Assembly (NCBI RefSeq): GCF_003940805.1
Contig: NZ_CP034328.1
Coordinates: forward strand, 4,092,001-4,156,000
Length of the DNA: 64,000 bases
Source: Tabrizicola piscis
GTDB taxonomy: Bacteria > Pseudomonadota > Alphaproteobacteria > Rhodobacterales > Rhodobacteraceae
Reading direction: 5' to 3'
Positions within the stretch are counted from its first letter, which is position 1, and the number at the start of each line of letters is the position of its first letter. Below, piece by piece: positions 54,546-63,972 of this stretch. Position numbers and translations under genes: made by a program. The notes under the pieces are model-generated. The model was not told where the DNA came from and made no database searches. It was given only the letters and a program-made list of their open reading frames with translations.

Positions 54546-54563
54546 GGGTCCCTAAACGGACCC
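54546..54563. repeat. Inverted repeat between efp and epmA
   Basis: GGGTCC-CTAAAC-GGACCC is a perfect six-base inverted repeat in the 96-base space between the divergent genes. It could be an operator shared by both, but no regulator is known for it. Confidence 0.45.
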
Positions 54564-54615
54564 GGTCCCTTGACGGGGATGGCGCGACCTAACCCATCCT
54601 GACCGGAATTTCCAG

Positions 54616-55668
54616 ATGAAACCCGACAGCACGCCGGACCGCCCCTGGTGGACCCCCGCCACCCACGCCGACCGCAGGCCGATCCTGCTGGCGCGCAACC
54701 GGATTCAGGCGGGCATCCGGGGCTGGCTCGCGGCGGAAGGCTTCACCGAGGTGGACCCGGCCGCCCTTGCCACCTCACCCGGGAACGAGGCGCATCTGCA
54801 CGGGTTCCGCACCGACGCGATCGGCAATGACGGGGTGGCCCGGCAGATGTATCTGCACACCTCGCCCGAGTTTGCGATGAAAAAGCTGCTGGCGGCGGGG
54901 GAGACGCGGATCCACGCCTTTTCCCATGTCTGGCGCAACCGGGAACGGGGGGCGCTGCATTCCCCCGAGTTCACGATGCTGGAATGGTACCGGGTGGGCG
55001 AGGGGTACGAGGTGCTGATGGCGGACAGCGTCACCTTCCTGCGGCTGGCCGCAAGGGAGGCAGGGGCGCGCCTGCTGCAGTTCCGGGACAGGACCTGCGA
55101 CCCCTTTGCCGAGCCGGAGCGGCTGTCGGTGGCCGAGGCCTTTCGCATCCGTGCCGGGGTGGACCTGCTGGCCACGATCAACCCCGATGGCACGACCGAT
55201 GCGGCCCGCTTGGGGGACGCACTGGACGGGATCGGCCTGCGCCGGGCGGCGGATGACACCTGGTCCGACATGCTGAGCCGGGTGCTTTCAGAGAAGGTGG
55301 AACCGCATCTGGGGCAGGGGCGGATCACCATCCTTGACCATTACCCCAGTGCCGAGGCGGCGCTGGCCCGCAAGGTCCCCGGCGATGCCCGGATTGCGGA
55401 GCGGTTTGAGGTCTATGCCTGCGGGGTGGAGCTGGCCAACGGCTTTGGAGAATTGACCGACCCCGCCGAACAGCGCCGCCGGTTTGAAGCTGAGATGGAC
55501 GAGAAGGAACGGGTCTACGGGCTGCGCTATCCCCTGGACGAGGATTTTCTGGCCGCCTTGGCGCTGATGCCCCCGGCAGCGGGAATTGCAATGGGGTTCG
55601 ACCGGGTGGTGATGCTGGCAACCGGGGCGCCGCGCATCGATGATGTGGTCTGGACGCCGGTTCCCTGA
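54616..55668 (+). CDS. epmA: EF-P--(R)-beta-lysine ligase (EpmA / GenX)
   Basis: A 350-residue class II lysyl-tRNA-synthetase paralogue lacking the anticodon-binding domain; it attaches (R)-beta-lysine to EF-P K33. Motif 2 is visible as FSHVWRNRERGALHSPEFTMLEWY, and motif 3 as GIAMGFDRVVMLATGA near residue 325. GVELANGFGELTDPAEQRRR is the amino-acid pocket segment. The neighbouring efp is the direct substrate. No lysine 2,3-aminomutase (EpmB) gene is in this window, although the pathway would need one. Confidence 0.93.
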   Translation: MKPDSTPDRPWWTPATHADRRPILLARNRIQAGIRGWLAAEGFTEVDPAALATSPGNEAHLHGFRTDAIGNDGVARQMYLHTSPEFAMKKLLAAGETRIHAFSHVWRNRERGALHSPEFTMLEWYRVGEGYEVLMADSVTFLRLAAREAGARLLQFRDRTCDPFAEPERLSVAEAFRIRAGVDLLATINPDGTTDAARLGDALDGIGLRRAADDTWSDMLSRVLSEKVEPHLGQGRITILDHYPSAEAALARKVPGDARIAERFEVYACGVELANGFGELTDPAEQRRRFEAEMDEKERVYGLRYPLDEDFLAALALMPPAAGIAMGFDRVVMLATGAPRIDDVVWTPVP

Positions 55669-55766
55669 CCTTTTCGCCTGTTGCGTCGGTTGTGAAATAG
55701 AGCGCGTGCCGCGCAAGCCTTTGTCTCGCCTCTGCGCGCAAGAGGCGCGCAACCGGCTCGGGCAGC

Positions 55767-55803
55767 GGGGGTTTTCCACCCCCGGAGGATATTTGGGCAA
55801 ATG
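55767..55803. repeat. Extragenic hairpin motif of the Rhodobacterales type
   Basis: A hairpin GGGGG-TTTTCCA-CCCCC (55767-55783) is followed by GGAGGATATTTGGGCAAATG (55784-55803). From memory, a CCCCCGGAGGATATTTG-type sequence recurs between genes in Rhodobacteraceae genomes. It sits in the 224-base space between epmA and argC, which otherwise shows only a small GCCTCT-AGAGGC stem at 55728-55746. Confidence 0.6.
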
Positions 55804-55892
55804 TGAAAGGGTTGCAGACAAAGGGGGGTGTGGTCTTGCAAAGGCGGGACGCGGAGCGCAAAGAGGGCACGTTTGTTGGACGGGAGGTTGCC

Positions 55893-56921
55893 ATGACCCA
55901 TCGTATCGCCATTCTTGGCGCATCGGGCTACACCGGGGCGGAACTGGTGCGGCTGATTGCCACCCATCCCGAGATGCGGATTGTCGCCCTGTCGGCGGAC
56001 CGCAAGGCTGGGCTGGCGATGTCGGAGGTGTTTCCCTTCCTGCGCCATCTGGACCTGCCACCGCTGGTCAAGATCGACGAGATCGATTTTTCCAATGTGG
56101 ACTTGTGCTTCTGCGCGCTTCCTCATGCGACGACGCAGGAGGTGGTGGCCCGGCTGCCGCGCGATCTGAAGATCGTGGACCTGAGCGCCGATTTTCGCCT
56201 GCGCGACCCTGCGGCTTACGAAAAGTGGTATGGGCAACCCCATGCTGCGCAGGACCTGCAGGCCGAGGCGGTATACGGCCTGACCGAGTTCTACCGCGAC
56301 GAGATCAGGTCGGCTCGGCTGGTTGCGGGGACGGGGTGCAATGCGGCGACGGGGCAGTTTGCGCTGCGGCCGCTGATCGCTGCCGGGGTGATTGATCTGG
56401 ACGACATCCTGATCGACCTGAAGGCGGGTGTGTCCGGGGCCGGGCGGTCCTTGAAGGAAAACCTGCTGCACGCCGAGCTTTCGGGCGGCACGCATGCCTA
56501 TTCCGCCGGGGGCAAGCACCGGCATCTGGGCGAGTTTGATCAGGAATTCTCCAAGGTGGCGGGGCGGCCGGTCCTTGTGCAGTTCACGCCGCATCTTCTG
56601 CCAATGAACCGGGGGATTCTGGCCACGGTCTATGTCAAAGGCGACGCAAAGACCGTGCATCAGACTCTTGAAAACGCTTATGAAAATGAGCCATTCCTGC
56701 GCGTGCTGCCATTTGGTGCGCTGCCGTCGACCCGTGACATTGCCGGCAGCAACTTCTGCCATCTGGGTGTTGTCGGCGACAGGATCGCCGGGCGTGCCGT
56801 GGTGGTGGCAGTGCTGGACAACCTGACCAAGGGATCCTCGGGTCAGGCGATCCAGAATGCGAACCTGATGCTGGGGATCGAGGAAACGGCGGGGCTGATG
56901 CTGGCGCCGATCTTCCCGTGA
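55893..56921 (+). CDS. argC: N-acetyl-gamma-glutamyl-phosphate reductase
   Basis: Reduces N-acetylglutamyl phosphate to the semialdehyde in arginine biosynthesis. The 342 residues have the NADP-binding [14 protein letters not shown] (9-22), the catalytic C149 in [11 protein letters not shown], and the conserved [11 protein letters not shown] and [14 protein letters not shown] segments. The ATG at 55893 has a GGACGGGAGG site; the open frame extends upstream by 30 residues without homology. No other arg genes adjoin. Confidence 0.95.
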   Translation: MTHRIAILGASGYTGAELVRLIATHPEMRIVALSADRKAGLAMSEVFPFLRHLDLPPLVKIDEIDFSNVDLCFCALPHATTQEVVARLPRDLKIVDLSADFRLRDPAAYEKWYGQPHAAQDLQAEAVYGLTEFYRDEIRSARLVAGTGCNAATGQFALRPLIAAGVIDLDDILIDLKAGVSGAGRSLKENLLHAELSGGTHAYSAGGKHRHLGEFDQEFSKVAGRPVLVQFTPHLLPMNRGILATVYVKGDAKTVHQTLENAYENEPFLRVLPFGALPSTRDIAGSNFCHLGVVGDRIAGRAVVVAVLDNLTKGSSGQAIQNANLMLGIEETAGLMLAPIFP

Positions 56922-56956
56922 TCTGGCCTCGGGCAGGCTGCGGCATCCTGCAGCCC

Positions 56957-56970
56957 TTGACCGGGATCAA
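56957..56970 (+). promoter_or_regulatory. FNR/FnrL-like box upstream of ccmE
   Basis: TTGAC-CGGG-ATCAA matches the FNR consensus TTGAT-N4-ATCAA at 9 of 10 fixed positions, centred about 62 bases before the ccmE start. Like the hemA box, it begins TTGAC and is followed by GGCA. Confidence 0.5.
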
Positions 56971-57025
56971 GGCATCCCCACTTTAGGTGGGACAAGCTTC
57001 CCCCAAGGGGAAAGGACGGCGGCAG

Positions 57026-57502
57026 ATGAGCGTGAAGCAGGAATTCCGGGGCCTTAAGGGGCTGAAAAAGCAGCGGCGGGTGCAGATCATCGCCCTTGCG
57101 GCAGTGGCGCTGGTCGCTTCGACCGCGCTGATCGGTTATGCCATGCGCGACGGGATCAACTTCTTCCGCAGCCCAAGCCAGGTGATGAGCGAGCCGCCCG
57201 AACCCGGTGAGACGTTCCGGATTGGCGGGCTGGTCGTCGAAGGATCAATCCAGCGGGGGGAGGGGGCGACGGTGGCCTTTGCGGTGACCGACACCAATGC
57301 GACCGTGCCGGTGACCTATACCGGGGTGCTGCCGGACCTGTTCAGCGAAGGGCAGGGCATGGTGGCACTTGGCCGGATGGAGGGCGACACGTTCGTCGCG
57401 ACCGAAGTGCTGGCCAAGCATGATGAAACCTATATGCCGAAAGAGGTGGTGGACGCGCTGAAAGAACAGGGCGTCTATCAGGAACCGGCCCCCGAAAGCT
57501 GA
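57026..57502 (+). CDS. ccmE: Cytochrome c maturation heme chaperone CcmE
   Basis: Binds heme covalently in the periplasm and passes it to apocytochrome c in the System I maturation pathway. The 158-residue protein has one N-terminal membrane anchor (about 18-37), a soluble OB-fold and the heme-binding H132 in the KHDETYMP motif, with Y136 of the HxxxY pair. ATG 57026 follows GGGAAAGGACGG; a start 13 codons earlier would add polar residues. Other ccm genes are not in the window. Confidence 0.94.
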   Translation: MSVKQEFRGLKGLKKQRRVQIIALAAVALVASTALIGYAMRDGINFFRSPSQVMSEPPEPGETFRIGGLVVEGSIQRGEGATVAFAVTDTNATVPVTYTGVLPDLFSEGQGMVALGRMEGDTFVATEVLAKHDETYMPKEVVDALKEQGVYQEPAPES

Positions 57503-57568
57503 GCGCGCGCCCGGTCAGGGCGGCGTTAACGGCAGATCGGCAGGGTAGCCCCGCAAATGGGGGTGCCG

Positions 57569-58180
57569 ATGCCAGATGTCCGCGAGATTGCCGAAGCGAT
57601 TGTCGCCCGTGAGGGCGGGTTTGTGAATGACCCCGATGATCCGGGAGGGGCCACGAACCATGGCGTGACGATCCACACGCTGCGGCGTCTGGGGATTGAC
57701 GTGACCCGGGATAGGCGGATCGACTTGGCCGATGTGCGCGCCCTGACCCGGGCGCAGGCCGTCGAGATCTATCTGGAACACTACTACACCCGCCCCGGCA
57801 TCGCCGCTTTGCCTGAGGCGATTCAGGCAGGCGTGTTTGACATGTATGTCAACGCGGGCGGCAATGCGGTGAAGATCCTGCAGCGGCTTTTGACCGACAT
57901 GGGCTTTCCCTGCGACCCGGATGGCGAGATCGGGCCCCAGACCATTCGCGCGGCACAGCTGGCGCAAGAGGCGGCGCCGACGCATCTGGCGGATGCCTAC
58001 GGGATCGCGCGGCGGAACTACTATTACGCGCTGGCGGATCGGCGGCCTGCCAGCCGCAAGTTTGCCCGGGCAAGGGATGGCGGCAAGGGCGGCTGGATCA
58101 AGCGGGCGGAGGAATTCATCGCGCCGCGCTATCACCTGACAACGGCGCAGCATGCGGCTCGGGTGGCGGCATGGGGGTGA
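57569..58180 (+). CDS. Endolysin: holin-associated N-acetylmuramidase (GH108)
   Basis: A 203-residue murein hydrolase. The GH108 domain has the catalytic Glu in VAREGGFVNDPDDPGGATNHG (near residue 13), and the C-terminal PG_binding_3 region carries the VFDMYVNAGGNAVKILQRLL segment. It overlaps the holin gene by 10 bases. The pair corresponds in arrangement to the R. capsulatus gene transfer agent lysis genes (rcc00555/rcc00556), which sit away from the GTA structural cluster. ATG 57569 (after GGGG) was chosen; ATG 57557 is an alternative. No phage structural gene is nearby. Confidence 0.86.
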   Translation: MPDVREIAEAIVAREGGFVNDPDDPGGATNHGVTIHTLRRLGIDVTRDRRIDLADVRALTRAQAVEIYLEHYYTRPGIAALPEAIQAGVFDMYVNAGGNAVKILQRLLTDMGFPCDPDGEIGPQTIRAAQLAQEAAPTHLADAYGIARRNYYYALADRRPASRKFARARDGGKGGWIKRAEEFIAPRYHLTTAQHAARVAAWG

Positions 58181-58641
58181 TCGGCAGGCTGGTGGGGTCG
58201 CCCGGTGCCGTGTCGGCACTGGGGGACGCGGCGAAGGGGGTGGCGGAGGTGTTCCTGCCGTCAGCCACGCGGAAGATGGAGTTGAGCGCCGAGGCACAGA
58301 TGGCGGCGCTGCGGCAGCTGGGGGAGGAGTATCAGCATCCCGCCCTCAATTGGTTCGACCGGCTGGTGAACGGGCTGAACCGGTTGCCGCGGCCCTTGCT
58401 GGCCTTTGGCACGCTGGGGCTGTTTACCTATGCGATGGTGGACCCCGAGGCTTTTGCGCGGCGGATGGTAGGCCTCAGTGCCGTGCCAGAGCCGCTTTGG
58501 TGGCTGTTGGGGGCGATTGTCGCCTTCTACTTCGGCGCGCGCGAGACGCATTATTTCCGCACGCGGGGTGTGGTGTCGCCCTTCGCAGCCCAAGCCCCGG
58601 CCGAGGAAAATGCCGCGCTGGCAGACTGGCGGCAGGGTTGA
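58171..58641 (+). CDS. Holin family protein (three-helix type)
   Basis: A 156-residue membrane protein. It has an N-terminal soluble segment, two clear hydrophobic helices at about 80-97 ([16 protein letters not shown]) and 112-130 ([16 protein letters not shown]), and an ETHYF-containing tail. This is the PF11351-type holin associated with GH108 endolysins in Rhodobacterales. ATG lies inside the end of the endolysin gene (overlap 58171-58180), so both are made together. It should form the membrane lesions that let the endolysin reach the wall during GTA release. Confidence 0.82.
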   Translation: MGVIGRLVGSPGAVSALGDAAKGVAEVFLPSATRKMELSAEAQMAALRQLGEEYQHPALNWFDRLVNGLNRLPRPLLAFGTLGLFTYAMVDPEAFARRMVGLSAVPEPLWWLLGAIVAFYFGARETHYFRTRGVVSPFAAQAPAEENAALADWRQG

Positions 58642-58702
58642 GCGATCCTTGACCTCTGCCGCACCCTCTGGCATGGCGAAGGGCGTCAGAGGATGTGATC
58701 AA

Positions 58703-60445
58703 ATGAACCTTTTCGCCGATATCCGCGCGCTTGTCGTGGCCGAACTGCAGGCGCTTATGGCGGCGGGCGTGCTGCCTGCGGGCCTTGACCTTGCTGCTGT
58801 CGCGGTGGAACCGCCACGCGATGCGGGCCATGGCGACATGGCGACGAATGCGGCGATGGTGCTGGCCAAACCGGCGGGGATGCCACCCCGCGCGATTGCC
58901 GATGCGCTGGCGGTCAAGCTGATGGAGGACCCGCGGATTGCCGGGGCCGATGTGGCGGGGCCGGGGTTCCTGAACCTGCGATTGGAGCCTGCGGCCTGGC
59001 ACGGTCTGGTCCGCGCGGTTTTGGAGCAGGGTACAGCCTATGGCCGGTCCACCCTTGGTGCCGGGCGCAAGGTGAATGTGGAGTTTGTCAGCGCCAACCC
59101 CACCGGGCCGATGCACGTCGGCCACGTCCGGGGCGCGGTGGTCGGCGATGCGCTGGCGCGGCTTCTGGCCTATGCCGGCTGGGACGTGACGCGGGAATAT
59201 TACATCAACGACGGCGGGGCGCAGGTCGACGTGCTGGCACGGTCGGCCTATGAACGCTACCGCGAGGCGAACGGCCTTGAACCCGAAATCCGCGAGGGGC
59301 TTTACCCCGGCGATTACCTCATTCCGGTGGGCGAGGCGCTGAAGGCCAAGTATGGCGACAGCCTGCTGGACAAGGGCGAGCAGTATTGGCTGACCGATGT
59401 CCGCGATTTCGCGACCGAGATGATGATGGCGATGATCCGTGAGGATCTGGCCGCGCTTGGCGTGCAGATGGATGTCTATTCATCGGAAAAGGCGCTGTAC
59501 GGCACCGGCCAGATCGAGGCTGCGATCAAGGCATTGCGCGACATGGACCTGATCTATGAAGGCGTCCTTGAACCCCCGAAGGGCAAGGAACCCGACGATT
59601 GGGAACCCCGCGTCCAGACCCTGTTCCGGTCCACCGCGCATGGCGACGACGTTGACCGCCCCGTGCAGAAGTCTGACGGGTCCTGGACCTATTTTGCCCC
59701 CGACATCGCCTATCACTACAACAAGGTCCAGCGCGGCTTTGATGAGCTGATCGACATTTTCGGCGCTGACCATGGCGGCTATGTCAAGCGAATGAAGGCG
59801 GCCGTGGCGGCCCTGTCCAACGGCCGGGTGCCTTTGGACATCAAGCTGATCCAGTTGGTCAAGCTGTGGAAGAATGGCGAGCCCTTCAAGATGTCGAAGC
59901 GGGCCGGGACGTTTGTCACCCTCCGCGACGTCGTCGACGAAGTCGGAGCGGATGTCACCCGGTTCATGATGCTGACGCGCAAGAACGACGTGGCCTTGGA
60001 CTTCGACTTTGACAAGGTGATGGAACAGTCGAAGGACAACCCGGTCTTCTATGTCCAATATGCCAATGCGCGCGTGAACTCGATCCTGCGCAAGGCGCGC
60101 GAGGCGGGGCTGGATGTCCGGGATACCAGTCTTGCCGGGTCTGTACTGACCAGTCTGACGCATCCGGCCGAGCTTGAGATGATCCGAAAGCTGGCCGAAT
60201 GGCCGCGTCTGGTGGAAATCGCCGCCAAGGGGAATGAACCGCACCGGGTGGCGTTTTACCTCTTTGAACTGGCGTCAGACTTCCATGGGCTGTGGAATCG
60301 GGGCAATGACGATGCCAGCTTGCGGTTCTTGCAAGAGGATCAGTCCATTTCTCAGGCGAAAATCGCCCTTGTAAGGGCCGTGGGCGTTGTCATTTGCGCA
60401 GGCCTTGGTATCCTTGGCGTCACTCCGGTTGAGGAAATGCGCTGA
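58703..60445 (+). CDS. argS: Arginyl-tRNA synthetase
   Basis: Charges tRNA-Arg with arginine. The 580-residue class I enzyme has the HIGH-type motif in [18 protein letters not shown] (about residue 130), a KMSKRAG motif near 400 and the C-terminal anticodon-binding helices ([18 protein letters not shown]). An AGAGGAT site precedes the ATG at 58703; the longer open frame upstream overlaps the holin. It begins a gene string running to scpB. Confidence 0.96.
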   Translation: MNLFADIRALVVAELQALMAAGVLPAGLDLAAVAVEPPRDAGHGDMATNAAMVLAKPAGMPPRAIADALAVKLMEDPRIAGADVAGPGFLNLRLEPAAWHGLVRAVLEQGTAYGRSTLGAGRKVNVEFVSANPTGPMHVGHVRGAVVGDALARLLAYAGWDVTREYYINDGGAQVDVLARSAYERYREANGLEPEIREGLYPGDYLIPVGEALKAKYGDSLLDKGEQYWLTDVRDFATEMMMAMIREDLAALGVQMDVYSSEKALYGTGQIEAAIKALRDMDLIYEGVLEPPKGKEPDDWEPRVQTLFRSTAHGDDVDRPVQKSDGSWTYFAPDIAYHYNKVQRGFDELIDIFGADHGGYVKRMKAAVAALSNGRVPLDIKLIQLVKLWKNGEPFKMSKRAGTFVTLRDVVDEVGADVTRFMMLTRKNDVALDFDFDKVMEQSKDNPVFYVQYANARVNSILRKAREAGLDVRDTSLAGSVLTSLTHPAELEMIRKLAEWPRLVEIAAKGNEPHRVAFYLFELASDFHGLWNRGNDDASLRFLQEDQSISQAKIALVRAVGVVICAGLGILGVTPVEEMR

Positions 60446-60519
60446 CTGAAAAAGCGCCCTGCCGGGGATGAGGCGCAAAGGCAGGGACGGACAAACCGTC
60501 CCGCAGGCAGGGGCAGCAT

Positions 60520-61554
60520 ATGGCGGACGCAGATTACGAAGATCATGGCGGCCAATATGACGCAGATGCGCCGCCGCACTGGCCGGGCGCGCACAAGTTT
60601 CAGCGCTGGGTGACACTGGCAGGGGCGGTGGCTTCTGTCGGGCTGGTTGTGGGGCTTGGCTTCTGGGGCTACCGGCTTGCCGTACGCGATGTCACCGGGG
60701 TGCCGGTGGTGCAGGCGCTGGACGGGCCGATGCGGATTGCCCCCGACAACCCGGGGGGCGAGATTGCCAGTCATCAGGGTCTGTCGGTGAATGATGTCGC
60801 CGAGTCCGGCGTTGCCGCCGCGGTGCCCGAAACGCTGATCCTTGCGCCGCGCCCGGTCGAGCTTGCGCCCGAAGACACCGCCGGTCTTGCCGCGCCGCAG
60901 ATGCCGGGGCTGGCTGAGGTGTCGGCCCCGCTGCCCGACCCCGGCGTGGTCGACCCCGCCGGCGCCGATCTGGCGCTGGCCGCCGCACCGCCTGTCGAAA
61001 GCGCCAGCCCGACCGAACTGGCCGTAGATGCCGCCTTGGCCGAGGCTTTGGGTCTGGACCCTGACCCTGCTCCCGCTGCGAATGCCGGTTCCTTGGCTGC
61101 AGCCTCCACTGACCCGCTGAGTGACCCTCTTGCTGACTCCCTGAGTGACGCGATGCCTGCAACGGCCGAGATTGCGCCTGCCGGGGCGATCACCCTGTCG
61201 CCGCGCCCGAGAGCCCGCCCGTTGCGCGCCGCTGAAGCCCCTGCGCCTACCGAGGCCATGGATATGTCGGCCGTCAATGAGATCGACCCCGCGACGATCC
61301 CGCTTGGCACCCGGCTGGTGCAGTTTGGCGCCTTCGACAGCGCGGATGAGGCTCGGGCCGAATGGGCGCGCTTGCAAGGCAGCTTTGGCGATCTGTTGGC
61401 GGAAAAGGCCATGGTCGTGCAACCGGCCGAAAGCGGCGGACGCACCTTCTTTCGCCTTCGCGCCCATGGGTTTGAGGATGAAACCGACGCCCGCCGCTTC
61501 TGCTCGGCCTTCGTTGCGCAAGAGGCGACCTGCATCCCGGTTCCGCAGCGATGA
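60520..61554 (+). CDS. SPOR domain protein
   Basis: A 344-residue bitopic protein. It has a cytoplasmic N terminus, one transmembrane helix at about 32-53 (TLAGAVASVGLVVGLGFWGY), a long Ala/Pro-rich disordered linker (about 75-255), and a C-terminal SPOR domain (about 265-344, LVQFGAFDSADEARAEWARL) that binds denuded septal glycan. Such proteins localise to the division site. The stop overlaps the nagZ start (ATGA). Confidence 0.86.
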   Translation: MADADYEDHGGQYDADAPPHWPGAHKFQRWVTLAGAVASVGLVVGLGFWGYRLAVRDVTGVPVVQALDGPMRIAPDNPGGEIASHQGLSVNDVAESGVAAAVPETLILAPRPVELAPEDTAGLAAPQMPGLAEVSAPLPDPGVVDPAGADLALAAAPPVESASPTELAVDAALAEALGLDPDPAPAANAGSLAAASTDPLSDPLADSLSDAMPATAEIAPAGAITLSPRPRARPLRAAEAPAPTEAMDMSAVNEIDPATIPLGTRLVQFGAFDSADEARAEWARLQGSFGDLLAEKAMVVQPAESGGRTFFRLRAHGFEDETDARRFCSAFVAQEATCIPVPQR

Positions 61555-62546
61555 CTGCCGCTTTTGGCGCGACGATCCTTGGTTGCGCGGGGCCTGCGCT
61601 GCTGCCTGAGGAGCGCGCCTTCTTTCGCGCAGCCGACCCGTTCGGGTTCATCCTCTTCGCCCGCAACGTCGAAACGCCGGACCAGCTGCGCCGCTTGACG
61701 GGCGACCTGCGCGATGCGGTGGGCCGCGATGCGCCGATCCTGGTCGATCAGGAAGGGGGCCGCGTCCAACGCCTGCGTGCGCCGCACTGGCACGACTGGG
61801 ACCCGCCGCTTGAGACGGTGGAACGCGCCGGATCGCTGGCCGAAGCCGCGCGGATCCTGCGCTTGCGGTCGCAGGTGATTGCAGCGGAACTTGCGGCGGT
61901 CGGGATCGACGCCAATTGCGCGCCGGTGGCTGATGTGGCCTTTGCCCAGACCCACCCTTTCCTGCGCAACCGGTGCTATGGGACTGACCCTGCCAGCGTC
62001 GCCACCATCGGTCGCGCGGTGGCTGACGGGTTGCTGGCCGGGGGTGTCCTGCCGGTTCTGAAGCACATGCCGGGGCATGGCCGGTCGCATCTGGACACGC
62101 ATCTGTCCTTGCCGACAGTCACCGCCGGGTTGGACGACCTGCGCGCGGTGGACTTCGCACCCTTCCGCGCGCTGGCCGACCTGCCGATGGCGATGACAGC
62201 GCATCTGGTCTTTGCCGCGCTTGATCCTGACTTGCCCGCCACCCAGTCGCCAACGATGATCCGCCAGATCCGCGACGAGATCGGCTTTCAGGGCCTGCTC
62301 ATGACCGATGACCTGAACATGGAGGCGCTTTCGGGCAGCCTTGCAGACCGCACCGCACGCTCGATGGCGGCGGGGGTTGACGTGGCCCTGCATTGCAAGG
62401 GCGATCTGGCCGAGATGGCGGCCGTGGTCGATGCCGCCGGGCAGATGACCCCAGCCGCCATGGCGCGGGGCAGGGCGGCGCTGGCCCTGCGGCGCAAGGT
62501 TGCCGCTGACATGCCCGCCCTCTTGGCGGAGTTGGCCGATGGCTGA
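61551..62546 (+). CDS. nagZ: Beta-N-acetylhexosaminidase NagZ
   Basis: A cytosolic GH3 enzyme that removes GlcNAc from anhydro-muropeptides in peptidoglycan recycling. Landmarks are DQEGGRVQRLR (67-77), the K171-H172-M-P-G-H176-G segment typical of NagZ, and the nucleophile Asp in LMTDDLNMEAL (D253/D254). The 331-residue length is normal. It overlaps the SPOR gene at the start and scpA at the end, giving translational coupling. Confidence 0.95.
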   Translation: MTAAFGATILGCAGPALLPEERAFFRAADPFGFILFARNVETPDQLRRLTGDLRDAVGRDAPILVDQEGGRVQRLRAPHWHDWDPPLETVERAGSLAEAARILRLRSQVIAAELAAVGIDANCAPVADVAFAQTHPFLRNRCYGTDPASVATIGRAVADGLLAGGVLPVLKHMPGHGRSHLDTHLSLPTVTAGLDDLRAVDFAPFRALADLPMAMTAHLVFAALDPDLPATQSPTMIRQIRDEIGFQGLLMTDDLNMEALSGSLADRTARSMAAGVDVALHCKGDLAEMAAVVDAAGQMTPAAMARGRAALALRRKVAADMPALLAELADG

Positions 62547-63330
62547 TGTCGACAGCTGGGACCAACCGGAACGCCTGCCCGTCGAAGACCGGATCGCCGC
62601 CGAGGCGTTGATCGTGGATGTCGACGGGTTCGAAGGGCCGCTGGACCTGCTGCTGACCCTCAGCCGGACGCAGAAGGTGGACCTGCGCAAGATCTCGGTC
62701 CTGAAGCTGGCGGAACAATACCTTGGCTTTGTCGAACAGGCCCGCAGCCTGCGGATCGAACTGGCGGCAGATTATCTGGTGATGGCGGCCTGGCTGGCCT
62801 TCCTGAAGTCACGCCTGCTGTTGCCGCCCGAACCGGGCGAGGCGGGCCCCAGCGCCGAAGACCTTGCCGCGCATCTGGCGTTCCAGCTGGAACGGTTGCA
62901 GGCCATGCGCGATGCCGCCGCCCGTCTGATGGGCCGTGACCAACTTGGCCGCGATTTCTTTGTGCGTGGCGTGCCCGAGGATGTCACCCATCACCGCAAG
63001 GTCACCTATACCGCCACGCTGCTTGACCTGATGCGCGCCTATGCCCGCATCCGCACCAAGGATGAATTCCGCCCCTTCGTGATGGACCGCGAACATGTTT
63101 TCACCATGGAACAGGCGCTGGACCGGTTGCGCGGGCTGATCGGCTATGCGGGTGACTGGGCCGATCTGACCAGCTTCCTGCCCGAAGGCTGGAACGTCAC
63201 CCCCATGGCCCGCCGGTCCGCCACTGCCGCCCATTTCGCGGCGGTCCTGGAGCTTGCCAAGGCCGGGCAGATCACCCTGCGGCAGGGCGACACCTTCGCC
63301 CCCATCCAGCTGCGGCGGAGGGAGCCATGA
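62539..63330 (+). CDS. scpA: Segregation and condensation protein A
   Basis: A 263-residue kleisin that bridges the SMC dimer. It has N-terminal EALIVDVDGFEGPLDLLLTLSRTQKVDLRKISVLKLAEQYL (about 20-60) and a C-terminal winged helix (FAAVLELAKAGQITLRQGDTFAPIQL). ATG 62539 lies within the end of nagZ (8 bases shared). It is coupled to scpB, whose ATG overlaps its stop. Confidence 0.93.
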   Translation: MADVDSWDQPERLPVEDRIAAEALIVDVDGFEGPLDLLLTLSRTQKVDLRKISVLKLAEQYLGFVEQARSLRIELAADYLVMAAWLAFLKSRLLLPPEPGEAGPSAEDLAAHLAFQLERLQAMRDAAARLMGRDQLGRDFFVRGVPEDVTHHRKVTYTATLLDLMRAYARIRTKDEFRPFVMDREHVFTMEQALDRLRGLIGYAGDWADLTSFLPEGWNVTPMARRSATAAHFAAVLELAKAGQITLRQGDTFAPIQLRRREP

Positions 63331-63965
63331 GCGACCTTGACGAACAAAGCCTGTTCGACGCGCCCCCGATGGGGGAACAGGAGCGGATGGTCGAAGCGAT
63401 CCTCTTCGCCATGTCGGAACCCGTGACCCTTGCCGAACTGGCGGCCCGCCTGCCGCATGGGTCGGACCCGGCCGAAGCGCTGGTCCATTTGCGCAAACGC
63501 TATGAGGGGCGGGGTGTGAACCTGGTCAAGGTGGGCGACGCCTACGCGTTCCGCACCGCGCCCGATCTTGGCCACCTGATGCGGCGCGAAACGGTCGAGA
63601 CGCGGAAGCTGTCCCGTGCCGCAATCGAAACGCTGGCGATTATCGCCTATCACCAGCCCGTCACCCGCGCGGAGATCGAAGAGATTCGTGGCGTTGCAGT
63701 CAGCCGCGGCACTGTCGACCAACTGCTGGAACTGGACTGGATCCGCCTTGGCCGCCGCCGGATGACCCCGGGTCGCCCTGTGACCTTTGTCGTGACGGAA
63801 ACCTTCCTTGACCACTTCGGCCTAGAATCTGCCCGCGATCTGCCGGGCCTGAAAGAACTGCGCGCCGCCGGCCTGCTGGACAATCGCCCGGCTCCGGGTC
63901 AGGCTTTGGCCGGCGATGACGATGACGAAGCCACAGCCGGCCAGACCGAGCTGTTTGAGGATTAA
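63327..63965 (+). CDS. scpB: Segregation and condensation protein B
   Basis: A 212-residue partner of ScpA with two winged helices (MVEAILFAMSEPVTLAELAARL and LSRAAIETLAIIAYHQPVTRAEIEEIRG), forming the dimeric ScpB that caps the kleisin. The C terminus is acidic and disordered (DDDDEATAGQTELFED). The start overlaps the scpA stop. Confidence 0.93.
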   Translation: MSDLDEQSLFDAPPMGEQERMVEAILFAMSEPVTLAELAARLPHGSDPAEALVHLRKRYEGRGVNLVKVGDAYAFRTAPDLGHLMRRETVETRKLSRAAIETLAIIAYHQPVTRAEIEEIRGVAVSRGTVDQLLELDWIRLGRRRMTPGRPVTFVVTETFLDHFGLESARDLPGLKELRAAGLLDNRPAPGQALAGDDDDEATAGQTELFED

Positions 63966-63972
63966 GGCCAGC

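Noticed and set aside
57526..57530. CtrA site before the endolysin
   Set aside because: Only one TTAAC half is present; the second half at the required spacing is missing.
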